Of a stretch of DNA of 39,248 nt, positions 16,684 to 25,029 are shown one piece after another. Position 1 is the first letter of the stretch, and each line of letters opens with the position of its first letter. The DNA comes from JBKEBX01 sp047974615 (GTDB lineage: Bacteria; Bacillota; Clostridia; Lachnospirales; CAMZNU01), in NCBI GenBank assembly GCA_047974615.1, contig JBKECM010000029.1:1-39248 (forward strand), in the 5' to 3' direction. The translations under genes were made by a program, and so were the position numbers. The notes beneath the pieces are model-generated. The model did no database searches. It was not told the origin of the DNA and worked only from the letters and a program-made list of their open reading frames with translations.

Positions 16684-17154
16684 ATGGGATTATTTGATGA
16701 CAAAAAAATCATTATAATCGGCGATAGAGATGGTATACCTGCAGCAGCAGCTGAAGAGTGTTTAAAATCTACTAAAGCTGACGTAATCTATGCAACTACA
16801 GAATGCTTTGTCTGAACTGCCGCTGGTGCAATGGACTTAGAAAATCAAAATAGGGTTAAAAAAGCCGTAGAAGATCACGGTGCCGAAAACGTAATAGTTA
16901 TTATCGGTGCTGCTGAAGGGGAGGCTGCAGGTCTTGCAGCTGAAACTGTAACAAATGGCGATCCTACTTTTTCTGGTTCATTAGCAGGAGTTCAGTTGGG
17001 ACTCAGATGTTATCACGTGTTTGAAGAAGAATTCAAGCAAGAGGTAGATGCTAGTGTGTATGATGAGCAAATCGGAATGATGGAAATGGTACTTGATGTT
17101 GATGGTGTTATTTCTGAAATGAAAGATATCCGTAGCCAATTTTGTAAATTTTAA
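16684..17154 (+). CDS. grdA: Glycine reductase selenoprotein A (UGA read as Sec)
   Basis: GrdA is the small selenoprotein that carries the carboxymethyl group from protein B to protein C. Reading through the in-frame TGA at 16813-16815 gives one 156-residue protein with selenocysteine at position 44, in the Cys-Phe-Val-Sec motif (residues 41-44), as in known GrdA. The frame is open on both sides and the chain downstream (GAAEGEAAGLAAETV, LGLRCYHVFEEEF) continues the family sequence. The ATG at 16684 has an AAAGGA site. An automatic call would start at the later ATG 16831 and lose the active site. The thioredoxin pair encoded upstream re-reduces the Cys-Sec bond. Confidence 0.96.
16811..16842 (+). 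promoter_or_regulatory. Probable SECIS region of grdA
   Basis: Directly around and behind the UGA, GTC (16810-16812) can pair with GAC and TGC (16818-16820) with GCA (16828-16830), leaving a CGCTGGT apical loop with the G-U type nucleotides SelB prefers. The fold is weak by eye and was not energy-checked. Confidence 0.4.
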
Positions 17155-17166
17155 TATCAATAAATA

Positions 17167-17190
17167 GGTTTTGCTCTTTGGAGCAAAACC
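17167..17190 (+). promoter_or_regulatory. Hairpin between grdA and grdB
   Basis: GGTTTTGCTC (17167-17176) and GAGCAAAACC (17181-17190) form a perfect 10-bp stem with a TTTG loop. No run of T follows. It sits just before the grdB ribosome site and could protect the grdA message end. Confidence 0.65.
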
Positions 17191-17219
17191 TCTATTCCAA
17201 ATCTTATGAGGTGAAAAAC

Positions 17220-18524
17220 TTGAGTAAAATTCGTGTAGTACATTATATAAATCAATTTTTCGGTGGTATCGGTGGAGAAGAAAAAGCTGATATTAAACCA
17301 AGTTCAACTGATGGTGTTGTAGGTCCTGGTATGGCATTACAACAAGCTTTCGGCGATAACGCTGAAATCGTTGGAACAATTATTTGTGGTGACTCTTATT
17401 TCAATGAAAATTTAGAAGTTGCACAAAAAGAAGTTATAGATATGATTAAGGCTTATAAGCCTGACTTATTTATTGCAGGTCCTGCTTTTAACGCTGGTCG
17501 TTACGGTATGGCTTGTGGTACAATTTCAAAAATAGTTCAAGAACAACTTAACATTCCTGTTGTTACAGCTATGTATGAAGAAAACCCTGGTGTAGATTCA
17601 TTTAGAAAAGATGTTTACATTTTACCAACTGCTAACAATGCTGGTGGTATGAGAACTGCTGCACCTGCTCTTGCTAAGTTTTCTCTTAAACTTGCAAATG
17701 GCGAAGAAATCGGTTTACCAACTGAAGAAGGTTACTTCTCTCGTGGTAAAAGAAAAAATATTTTTGTTGAAGAGCGTGGCGCAGCTCGTGCTGTTAAAAT
17801 GCTTGTTGACAAAATCAATGGTAAAGAATTCGTTACTGAATATCCAATGCCTGTTTTTGATAACGTTGCACCTGCAAAAGCAATTAAAGACATTACAAAA
17901 GTTAAAGTTGCTATCGTAACTTCTGGTGGTATTGTTCCTAAAGGAAATCCAGATAGAATCGAATCTTCAAGTGCTTCTAAATATGGTAAGTATGACATCA
18001 GTGGTTTCTCTGATTTAACTGCTGATACTCATGAAACTGCTCACGGTGGTTATGACCCTGTTTATGCTAACGAAGACTCAGACAGAGTTATTCCTGTAGA
18101 CGTATTACGTGCTATGGAAAAAGAAGGCAAAATCGGCGAATTACACAAATATTTCTATACAACTACTGGTAACGGTACATCTGTTGGTAACTCTAAAGCT
18201 TTCGCTGCTGAGTTCGCTAAGGAACTTGTTGCTGATGGGGTTGAAGCTGTTATTTTAACTTCTACTTGAGGTACTTGTACTCGTTGCGGCGCAACGATGG
18301 TAAAAGAAATTGAGCGTACTGGTATCGCAGTTGTACACGTTTGTACAGTTGTACCTATCTCATTAACAGTTGGTGCTAACAGAATCGTACCTGCTGTAGC
18401 TATTCCTTATCCACTTGGTAATCCACTTCAAACTAAAGAAGAGGAATACAAAATTAGAAGAAAAATCGTTGAAAAGTCTCTTGAGGCTTTACAAACTGAA
18501 GTTTCTGAACAAACTGTGTTTTAA
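17220..18524 (+). CDS. grdB: Glycine reductase protein B selenoprotein subunit (UGA read as Sec)
   Basis: GrdB is the large, selenocysteine-containing subunit of substrate-specific protein B. The start is the TTG at 17220, because GAGGTG (17208-17213) lies 6 nt ahead and the product then begins with SKIRVVHYINQFFGGIGGEE as in the family. The TGA at 18267-18269 is codon 350 and gives Sec in a Sec-x2-Cys-x2-Cys motif (residues 350-356). The frame continues for 84 more residues to the TAA at 18524, for 434 in total. The position agrees with Sec350 known from E. acidaminophilum. The protein-B subtype could in principle be sarcosine or betaine specific, but the glycine riboswitch and GrdE argue for glycine. 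Confidence 0.95.
18281..18297 (+). promoter_or_regulatory. SECIS hairpin of grdB
   Basis: TCGTTGC (18281-18287) and GCAACGA (18291-18297) form a perfect 7-bp stem with a GGC loop, 11 nt behind the UGA. Spacing and size agree with bacterial SECIS elements bound by SelB. Confidence 0.75.
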
Positions 18525-18541
18525 TAATTAAATTTACTTAT

Positions 18542-18582
18542 AGTGGCTATGGATATAAAAGTTTTTTTATAGCCTAGCCACT
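18542..18582 (+). promoter_or_regulatory. Hairpin between grdB and grdCD
   Basis: AGTGGCTA (18542-18549) pairs with TAGCCACT (18575-18582), and the stem extends inward through TATAAAA and TTTTATA. Flanking TTAAATT and AATTTAA add further pairing. The AGGAGG of the next gene lies just behind. Confidence 0.65.
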
Positions 18583-18600
18583 TAATTTAAGGAGGACTAT

Positions 18601-21135
18601 ATGAGCAATCCAGTTTTAAAAGGTGCAAGTTATGTATTAATACATACACCAGAAATGATCATTCACAATGGAACAACACAAACATCTGAAAGAATCACAA
18701 ATCCTGATAGTGAATATTTAAAAAATATTATAAATAGTTTTAGAACATTTGAGGAAGTTGTATCATATCCACCGAACCAAACTTATATTGGAAATATGAC
18801 TACAGATGAACTTAAAAAAGTTGAGTTTCCATATTATGATAAAAAAGTAGATTTTGGACGTTTTTCTAAACGTGGTGAAATCATGCCTGAAATTGAGTTT
18901 ATCGGTTTATTACAAGCTGTTGACGTATTTGAACTTGTTAAACTTGAAGAAAATTTTGTAGAAAAAATTAAAGTAGCTTTTGCTGCTCATAAATTATTAG
19001 AAGAATTTATACCTAAACTTAAAGGTACAAGTTTAGCTGAAATTGAAAAAGATATAGCTGACCATGGTGAGCCTATTGCCTATGAAGGCAAAGTAGTTGG
19101 TAGTGTTAAACGTGCACATGATATTGACGTTAACTTAAATGCTCACGTTATGTTTGAAAACTTAGTTGTAAAAGCTTCAGGTGTTATTGCACTTAAAAAT
19201 CTTTTTGCTAACTATAATATAAATCCAAATGTTGTTGATTACGTTATCGAGTGTTCGGAAGAAGCTTGTGGTGATATGAACCAACGTGGTGGTGGTAACT
19301 TCGCTAAGTCTATCGCTGAAATGTGTGGTTGTACTAATGCTACTGGTTCAGATACTCGTGGTTTCTGTGCTGCTCCTACACACGCATTAATCCAAGCTGC
19401 TTCTTTAGTTAAAGCTGGCACTTACAAAAATGTTGTTGTTGTAGCAGGTGGTGCTACTGCTAAACTTGGTATGAATGGTAAAGACCATGTTAAAAAAGGC
19501 GTTCCTATCTTAGAAGACGTTGTTGGTGGTTTCGCTACATTAATTTCTGAAGATGATTTTAAATCACCTGTATTTAACACTGATATCGTAGGACGTCATA
19601 CTGTTGGTACTGGTTCTGCTCCTCAAGCTGTTATTACATCTTTAGTTGCTACACCACTTAAAAAAGCTGGTCTTAAAATCACTGATGTTGATAAATTCTC
19701 TGTTGAAATGCAAAACCCTGACATCACTAAACCTGCTGGTGCTGGTGACGTTCCTGAAGCAAACTATAAAATGATTGCTGCTCTTGCTGTACTTCAACAA
19801 GAAATCGAACGTGGAGATATCGCTAAGTTTATCGAAGAAAAAGGTATGGTTGGTTGTGCTCCTACTCAAGGACATATCCCTTCTGGTGTACCTTACTTAG
19901 GTGAAGCTTTAGGTGATTTAACTACTGGTAGCGTTAATAAAGCTCTTATTATCGGTAAAGGTAGTTTATTCTTAGGTCGTATGACTAACCTTTTTGATGG
20001 TGTTTCTATTATGCTTGAAAGAAACAAAGGTCAAGTTGTTGAACAAAAAGTTGCTACTAATGGAAAATTATATAGAATTGGTGTTACTAACTTAGGTTCT
20101 GAGCATGGTATTGATAATATCGTAAAAGGTGCTGAAATAGCTAGCAAAGAAAGCAATGAATTTGAAGTTGTTGTTATCGGTCAAAAATGCAACACTAACC
20201 TTGAAGTTGTTGAAGTTGCTAGTGAAAGTGATGCTCATAAAAAAATGGAAGAATTACTTGATAGTGGCTATTTAGATGGCTGTGTAACTATGCATTATAA
20301 CTTCCCAATAGGTGTTTCTACTGTTGGTCGTGTTGTTACTCCTATGGGTAATGAAATGTTAGTTGGTACTACTACTGGTACTTCTGACACTGAAAGAGTT
20401 TTAGCTATGGTTAAAAATGCAGTATATTCTATTGCTACTGCTAAAGCTTTAGGTATTGCAAATCCTACAGTTGGCGTATTAAACTTGGATGGTGCTAGAA
20501 ACGTTGAAATAGCTTTAAACAAACTTAAAGAAAATGGTTATGATTTCAGTTTCTCATCTTCAGTTCGTGCTGATGGTGGTGCTGTAATGCGTGGTAACGA
20601 CTTAATCGTAGGTAACGTTGACTGTATGGTTTCTGATACATTAACTGGTAATATCTTAATGAAGATGTTCTCTTCATTCACTACTGGTGGTAGCTATGAA
20701 GCTGTTGGTTATGGCTACGGTGCTGGTGTTGGTGAAGGCTACAATAAACTTGTTTCTATCATTAGCCGTGCATCTGGAACTCCTGTTGTTGCTAAAGCTA
20801 TTGTACACACATTCCAACTTGCAAAAGGTAATTTTGTTAAAGTTGCACGTGAAGAAATCGATAAAGCTATTAACTGTGGCTTAAATGATGTTGTACCTAA
20901 AAAAGTTGCTGGTGCTGCTGCAGAAGTTGTTGAAAAACCTCCTGTTGAAGTTGTAACTGGTCAAGTTTCTGGTGTTGACGTTATGGATTTAGATAGTGCT
21001 GTAAGTGCATTATGGAAAGAAAAAATCTATGCAGAAAGCGGTATGGGTTGTACTGGTCCTATCGTTTTAGTTCCAGAAGGAAAAATTGATTTAGCTACTG
21101 AAATACTTGTAAAAGCTGGTTTTGTAAGTAAATAA
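18601..21135 (+). CDS. grdCD: Fused glycine reductase protein C (GrdC-GrdD)
   Basis: Protein C releases acetyl phosphate from the carboxymethyl-Sec group on GrdA. It normally consists of separate GrdC (FabH-like, about 510 residues) and GrdD (PlsX-like, about 385). Here one uninterrupted 844-residue chain holds both. Residues 1 to about 475 are GrdC, with a conserved cysteine (Cys256) in RGFCAAPTHA and the TQGHIPSGVPYLG segment. From about 490 on it is GrdD, with LGSEHG, VLNLDGARN, SVRADGG and the essential C-terminal cysteine (Cys817) in SGMGCTGP. The usual GrdD N-terminal arm is missing at the junction. No frameshift is evident within the window. It ends the operon before a strong terminator. 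Confidence 0.93.
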   Translation: MSNPVLKGASYVLIHTPEMIIHNGTTQTSERITNPDSEYLKNIINSFRTFEEVVSYPPNQTYIGNMTTDELKKVEFPYYDKKVDFGRFSKRGEIMPEIEFIGLLQAVDVFELVKLEENFVEKIKVAFAAHKLLEEFIPKLKGTSLAEIEKDIADHGEPIAYEGKVVGSVKRAHDIDVNLNAHVMFENLVVKASGVIALKNLFANYNINPNVVDYVIECSEEACGDMNQRGGGNFAKSIAEMCGCTNATGSDTRGFCAAPTHALIQAASLVKAGTYKNVVVVAGGATAKLGMNGKDHVKKGVPILEDVVGGFATLISEDDFKSPVFNTDIVGRHTVGTGSAPQAVITSLVATPLKKAGLKITDVDKFSVEMQNPDITKPAGAGDVPEANYKMIAALAVLQQEIERGDIAKFIEEKGMVGCAPTQGHIPSGVPYLGEALGDLTTGSVNKALIIGKGSLFLGRMTNLFDGVSIMLERNKGQVVEQKVATNGKLYRIGVTNLGSEHGIDNIVKGAEIASKESNEFEVVVIGQKCNTNLEVVEVASESDAHKKMEELLDSGYLDGCVTMHYNFPIGVSTVGRVVTPMGNEMLVGTTTGTSDTERVLAMVKNAVYSIATAKALGIANPTVGVLNLDGARNVEIALNKLKENGYDFSFSSSVRADGGAVMRGNDLIVGNVDCMVSDTLTGNILMKMFSSFTTGGSYEAVGYGYGAGVGEGYNKLVSIISRASGTPVVAKAIVHTFQLAKGNFVKVAREEIDKAINCGLNDVVPKKVAGAAAEVVEKPPVEVVTGQVSGVDVMDLDSAVSALWKEKIYAESGMGCTGPIVLVPEGKIDLATEILVKAGFVSK

Positions 21136-21156
21136 TTCAAATATACAATGTAATAG

Positions 21157-21190
21157 AAAAGGAACTGTAGTGTTACAGTTCCTTTTTGTT
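21157..21190 (+). terminator. Terminator of the grd operon
   Basis: AAAAGGAACTGTA (21157-21169) and TACAGTTCCTTTT (21174-21186) pair perfectly over 13 bp with a 4-nt loop, giving a U-rich 3' end. Confidence 0.9.
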
Positions 21191-21239
21191 ATCTGGCTAT
21201 ACTTAATTTTTAGCCATTTCTAGAAACTGTCGTATTTTG

Positions 21240-21300
21240 GGCGGCTTGAATTTGTTTTACAAATAATGGCATAATTGCATTTTGCAATGATGTCAATTAT
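21240..21300. repeat. Partial copy of dispersed repeat family B with palindrome
   Basis: The segment GCATTTTGCAATGATGTCAATT (21271-21292 region) resembles the family B end ATTTTGCAATGAAGCCAATT at 107-126. It also lies within an imperfect inverted repeat (AATAATGGCATAATTGCATT against AATGATGTCAATTATT). It is short, so its kinship is tentative. Confidence 0.4.
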
Positions 21301-21329
21301 TTTTTATATCTATTTTTAGCTCTCTCTGT

Positions 21330-21335
21330 TATAAT
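21330..21335 (+). promoter_or_regulatory. -10 box for the 57-codon gene
   Basis: A consensus TATAAT stands 45 bp before the ATG at 21380. The -35 region 17 bp upstream (TATCTA) is poor. Confidence 0.4.
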
Positions 21336-21379
21336 AGTTATGATAGTTATAGTTTATAATATGAGTTTTAGGAGGAAAA

Positions 21380-21553
21380 ATGAGTAAAGATACAAAAATG
21401 ACACAACAAGAACTTATGCGTAAGTTTCTTGAAGATAAAAAAGGTAAAAACCAACAAGATAATCAAAAATTTTTACGTAATGGTAAAAGCAAGCCACAAG
21501 CTACATCTAAAGCTTTTCGTTCACATAATGGCGGGGGTTTCTTTGATAAATAA
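21380..21553 (+). CDS. Small basic protein of 57 residues, unknown
   Basis: An AGGAGG site (21370-21375) lies 4 nt before the ATG and the frame is open for 57 codons. The product is rich in Lys and Gln, with no membrane segment and no cysteines. It begins with a predicted helix (MTQQELMRKFLEDKKG) and ends with a Gly-rich GGGFFDK tail. I do not recognise it. The tail and basic charge would suit a nucleic-acid or ribosome-associated peptide, but that is a guess. It lies alone between the grd terminator and the spe operon. Confidence 0.6.
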   Translation: MSKDTKMTQQELMRKFLEDKKGKNQQDNQKFLRNGKSKPQATSKAFRSHNGGGFFDK

Positions 21554-21793
21554 ATTTTAGTATAATTTATGTTTATTAATACTTATTAAAAACAAGTTGA
21601 ATTTATGAATTGATATGCAAGCTAGATATGAATAGATGAAACAACAGTTTTATCGTTATAGCGTTAAAATAGGGAGAATTGGTGAAAAAAATTTAGTTTT
21701 TTTATGTCATTTAATAGCAGTTTCATATAATAATGAAGGGCTACATTATAAATAAATTGTGTAAAGAAATTTATTTAAATTATTAAAAAAGTA
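21554..21793. other. AT-rich gap before the spe promoter
   Basis: About 240 bp hold no coding region with a ribosome site. GATGAAAC (about 21636) and GTTTCATA (about 21719) could pair at a distance. Otherwise nothing distinct is seen. Confidence 0.4.
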
Positions 21794-21822
21794 TTGAATT
21801 TTATTTAATAATTTAATATACT
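21794..21822 (+). promoter_or_regulatory. Sigma-A promoter of the spe operon
   Basis: TTGAAT (21794-21799) and TATACT (21817-21822) are 17 bp apart. The start point should be near 21829, giving a leader of about 65 nt. Confidence 0.65.
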
Positions 21823-21829
21823 TTATTCA

Positions 21830-21841
21830 AGGTATATACCT
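21830..21841 (+). promoter_or_regulatory. Palindrome at the spe start point
   Basis: AGGTATATACCT is a perfect 12-bp palindrome placed at the expected transcription start, where a repressor could bind. The binding protein is unknown. Confidence 0.4.
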
Positions 21842-21894
21842 AAAAATATAATGGAAAACTTTGTAAAATACAGAGTTCTAAGGAGGACTGTTAA

Positions 21895-22698
21895 TTGAAC
21901 AACAAAATACGTCTTTATGGTTTTAATAACCTAACTAAAACTTTAAGTTTTAATATTTATGATGTTTGCTATGCAAAGACGCTTGAGGAAAAGAAAGCTT
22001 ATCTTGATTATATTGATGAACAATATAATTCTGAAAGGCTAACCAAGATTTTATGTGATGTTACAAAAATGATTGGTGCTAGTGTTTTAAATATTTCAAA
22101 GCAAGATTATGACCCACAAGGTGCAAGTGTTAACTTGCTTATTAGCGAGGAGCCTGTTGAAGATATCGATCCATCTTGTAATAAAGGAGAAGGTTTAATT
22201 CCACTTAAAGACAGTATTATGGGACATTTAGACAAAAGTCATCTAACTGTGCATACTTATCCAGAGTCACACCCTGATAATAATTTATCTACATTTAGAG
22301 TTGATATTGATGTTTCAACATGTGGTACAATTTCACCCCTAAAGGCTTTGAACTATCTTATTGATAGTTTTGATTCAGATATTTTAACTCTTGACTACAG
22401 AGTACGTGGTTTCACTAGAGAAGTTAAAGGGAAAAAATGTTATATAGATCACGAAATAAGTTCGATACAAGACTACATATTTGAGGATACTATAACTCAA
22501 TATCATTCTATAGATATGAATATATATCAATCGAATTTGTTCCATACAAAAATGCGTAAAAAAGAATTAGAACTTTCTGATTACATTTTCAATAAAAGTA
22601 CAGATGAGATAGATGAAGAAGAACAAAAAGTTATATTAAGTCATTTAGAAAAAGAAATGCAGGAAATTTTTACTGGTACAAATATATATAGTAAATAA
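21895..22698 (+). CDS. speD: S-adenosylmethionine decarboxylase proenzyme (E. coli type)
   Basis: SpeD makes the aminopropyl donor for spermidine. The 267-residue length and the sequence around KSHLTVHTYPESHP match the larger E. coli-type class. The proenzyme should cleave itself at Lys114-Ser115, leaving a pyruvoyl group on the new N terminus. The TTG at 21895 is the start, 8 nt behind AGGAGG (21881-21886). It leads a four-gene spe operon with a gap of only 17 bp to the next start. Confidence 0.93.
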   Translation: MNNKIRLYGFNNLTKTLSFNIYDVCYAKTLEEKKAYLDYIDEQYNSERLTKILCDVTKMIGASVLNISKQDYDPQGASVNLLISEEPVEDIDPSCNKGEGLIPLKDSIMGHLDKSHLTVHTYPESHPDNNLSTFRVDIDVSTCGTISPLKALNYLIDSFDSDILTLDYRVRGFTREVKGKKCYIDHEISSIQDYIFEDTITQYHSIDMNIYQSNLFHTKMRKKELELSDYIFNKSTDEIDEEEQKVILSHLEKEMQEIFTGTNIYSK

Positions 22699-22715
22699 AT
22701 GTTTTGGAGGGTTAT

Positions 22716-24164
22716 ATGAAACTTAATCAAAACGTGATGCCTCTTGCAAAGGCTATGGAAGAATATAGAGATGCAAGAATTGTATCCTTTGATGTGCCGG
22801 GACATAAAAAAGGTAAAAGCAGTACTGACTTAGTTGACTTTTTTGGAGCACAAACTATTAAGATTGATGCAAATTCTATGAAGTCTTTAGACTTTTTGGC
22901 TCACCCTGTTTCTGTTATAAAAGAGGCAGAAGAACTTATGGCAGATGCTTTTGGCGCTGATCATTGCTTTTTTATGGTTGGTGGTACAACTTCAAGTGTA
23001 CAAGCTATGGTTATGGCATCATTAAAAGAGGGTGATAAAATAATTATGCCTCGTAATGTGCATAAGTCTGCTATTAATGCTTTGATTTTAATTGGTGCTG
23101 TGCCTATATACGTAAATCCCGGTATACATAAGCAACTTGGAATTCCTCTTGGTATGAATACAGAAGATGTTATAGCTGAGATGGATAAAAACCCTGATGC
23201 TAAAGCTGTACTTGTAAATCACCCAACATATTATGGTATTTGCTCAGAACTTGAAAAAATAGTTGATGAAGCTCATAAACGAGGAATTTTAGTTTTAGCT
23301 GATGAGGCACATGGTACACATTTTTATTTTAATGAGAAATTACCTAAAAGTGCTATGGAAGTAGGTTGTGATATGGCTGCTGTTAGTATACACAAAACGG
23401 GAGGCTCACTTACTCAAAGTTCTGTTTTACTTTTGAAAAAAAATAGAGTAAATCCTGACTACGTAAGAACTATTATAAACATAACACAAACTACTAGTCC
23501 TTCATACTTGTTAATGGGTTCTTTAGATATAGCAAGGCATAATCTTGCTGTTAATGGTAAAGAAATATTTGAAAAAGTAATTGAATTATGTGAATATGCT
23601 CGTGAAGAAATAAATAAAGTTGATGGGTATTATGCCTTTGGCAAAGAAATAATAGACAACAAATATATATATGATTTTGACACTACAAAGCTTTGCATAA
23701 ATACCCAAAATATTGGCTTGGCCGGTATTGAAGTTTATGATAAATTAAGAGATGATTATGGTATACAAATGGAGCTTGGGGATTTAAGCAATACCTTAGC
23801 CATTGTTTCTGTAGGTGATACAAAATTTCAAATAGAGAGATTATGTGCTTCTTTATCGGAAATAAAACGTAGATTTAGTCAAAATTCTAATAAACTTTTT
23901 AAGGTTGAATATATAGAACCAATTATCAAAAAGACACCTAAGCAAGCTTTTTACGGTAATGTAAAGAAAGTAAAAATAAATGATGCAATAGGTGAAATAA
24001 GTGGGGAATTTGTTATGGCTTATCCTCCCGGTATACCTATCGTTGCACCCGGTGAGCTTATAACAGAAGAAATATGCAAATATATAAAATATAGTAAGGA
24101 AAAAGGTTGCTTATTGTTAGGTACTTTAGATATGGAGCTTGAGTACATTAACGTTTTAGAATAG
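22716..24164 (+). CDS. speA: Arginine decarboxylase (Orn/Lys/Arg decarboxylase family)
   Basis: This PLP enzyme of the fold-type I Orn/Lys/Arg decarboxylase group has 482 residues, the size of the Bacillus biosynthetic type without a wing domain. The cofactor lysine is Lys227 in SIHKTGGSLTQSS, preceded by the ADEAHGTH motif. The ATG at 22716 is chosen for its GGAGG site 5 nt upstream. The substrate is read from context: with speE and agmatinase speB behind it, arginine to agmatine fits best. Lysine or ornithine cannot be excluded from sequence alone. Confidence 0.85.
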   Translation: MKLNQNVMPLAKAMEEYRDARIVSFDVPGHKKGKSSTDLVDFFGAQTIKIDANSMKSLDFLAHPVSVIKEAEELMADAFGADHCFFMVGGTTSSVQAMVMASLKEGDKIIMPRNVHKSAINALILIGAVPIYVNPGIHKQLGIPLGMNTEDVIAEMDKNPDAKAVLVNHPTYYGICSELEKIVDEAHKRGILVLADEAHGTHFYFNEKLPKSAMEVGCDMAAVSIHKTGGSLTQSSVLLLKKNRVNPDYVRTIINITQTTSPSYLLMGSLDIARHNLAVNGKEIFEKVIELCEYAREEINKVDGYYAFGKEIIDNKYIYDFDTTKLCINTQNIGLAGIEVYDKLRDDYGIQMELGDLSNTLAIVSVGDTKFQIERLCASLSEIKRRFSQNSNKLFKVEYIEPIIKKTPKQAFYGNVKKVKINDAIGEISGEFVMAYPPGIPIVAPGELITEEICKYIKYSKEKGCLLLGTLDMELEYINVLE

Positions 24165-24177
24165 TGAGGTTATAGTA

Positions 24178-25029
24178 ATGGAATTATGGTACACAGAGGA
24201 GCATACAAAAGATGTGAGGTTTTCTATAAAGGTTGATAAACACATCTATACAAATAAAAGTGAATTTCAACAAATAGACGTTTTTGAATCAAAAGAGTTT
24301 GGTAAATTTTTCACTTTAGATGGGTTAATGATGGTTACTGAAAAAGATGAATTCATTTACCATGATATGATAGTTCATACTGCCATGGCTACAAATCCTA
24401 AAATAAAAAATGTCCTTGTTATTGGTGCTGGTGATGGTGGAACAATACGTGAACTTACAAGATATGAAGGTATCGAAAAAATTGATTTTGTAGAAATTGA
24501 CAAAGAAGTTGTAGATATTTCGATAAAATATTTTCCTATTACGGCAAGTAAACTTGATGATAAAAGAGTTCATGCTTATTATGAAGATGGTTTGAAATTT
24601 GTTCGTCAAACGGAAGAAAAATATGATTTGATTATTGTTGACTCCACAGACCCTTTTGGACCGGGAGAAGGCCTTTTCACAGCTGAGTTTTATGGTAACT
24701 GTCACAGAGCATTGTCTGATGAAGGTATTTTAATAAATCAACATGAGTCACCTTATTATGATGCATATGCAAATAATATGAAAAGAGCACATAAACGTAT
24801 AAAGGATATTTTTGAAGTAGCTATGGTTTATCAAGCACATATTCCAACTTATCCTTCTGGCCATTGGCTTTTTGGTTTTGCATCAAAAAAATATCACCCT
24901 ATTAAAGATTTAAAAGCTAAAGAATGGAATGATTTAGGTTTAAAAACAAAATATTACAATACAGATTTACATTTAGGTGCTTTTGCTTTGCCTAACTATG
25001 TTAAGGAGATGCTTGAAAATGTTCAATAA
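24178..25029 (+). CDS. speE: Spermidine synthase
   Basis: SpeE moves the aminopropyl group from decarboxylated SAM to putrescine. The 283-residue chain has the methyltransferase-like GAGDGGTIREL nucleotide motif, the DSTDPFGPGEGLFT catalytic loop with its Asp, and the usual N-terminal beta-hairpin domain (ELWYTEEHT). It starts 13 bp behind the decarboxylase gene. Its last 11 bp overlap the start of speB. Confidence 0.94.
   Translation: MELWYTEEHTKDVRFSIKVDKHIYTNKSEFQQIDVFESKEFGKFFTLDGLMMVTEKDEFIYHDMIVHTAMATNPKIKNVLVIGAGDGGTIRELTRYEGIEKIDFVEIDKEVVDISIKYFPITASKLDDKRVHAYYEDGLKFVRQTEEKYDLIIVDSTDPFGPGEGLFTAEFYGNCHRALSDEGILINQHESPYYDAYANNMKRAHKRIKDIFEVAMVYQAHIPTYPSGHWLFGFASKKYHPIKDLKAKEWNDLGLKTKYYNTDLHLGAFALPNYVKEMLENVQ

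Noticed and set aside
16831..17154. Separate short gene behind a stop
   Set aside because: It is the C-terminal part of grdA; the TGA before it is the selenocysteine codon and no ribosome site precedes 16831.
17178..17219. Upstream extension of grdB from an earlier TTG
   Set aside because: The TTG at 17178 lies within the hairpin loop without a ribosome site, and the added residues do not resemble GrdB.
18297..18524. Separate 75-codon gene starting in a hairpin
   Set aside because: It is the C-terminal end of grdB behind the UGA at 18267. Its ATG lies in the SECIS stem and lacks a ribosome site.
24325..24705. 126-codon minus-strand frame inside speE
   Set aside because: It overlaps a certain gene, lacks a ribosome site and has shadow-like composition.
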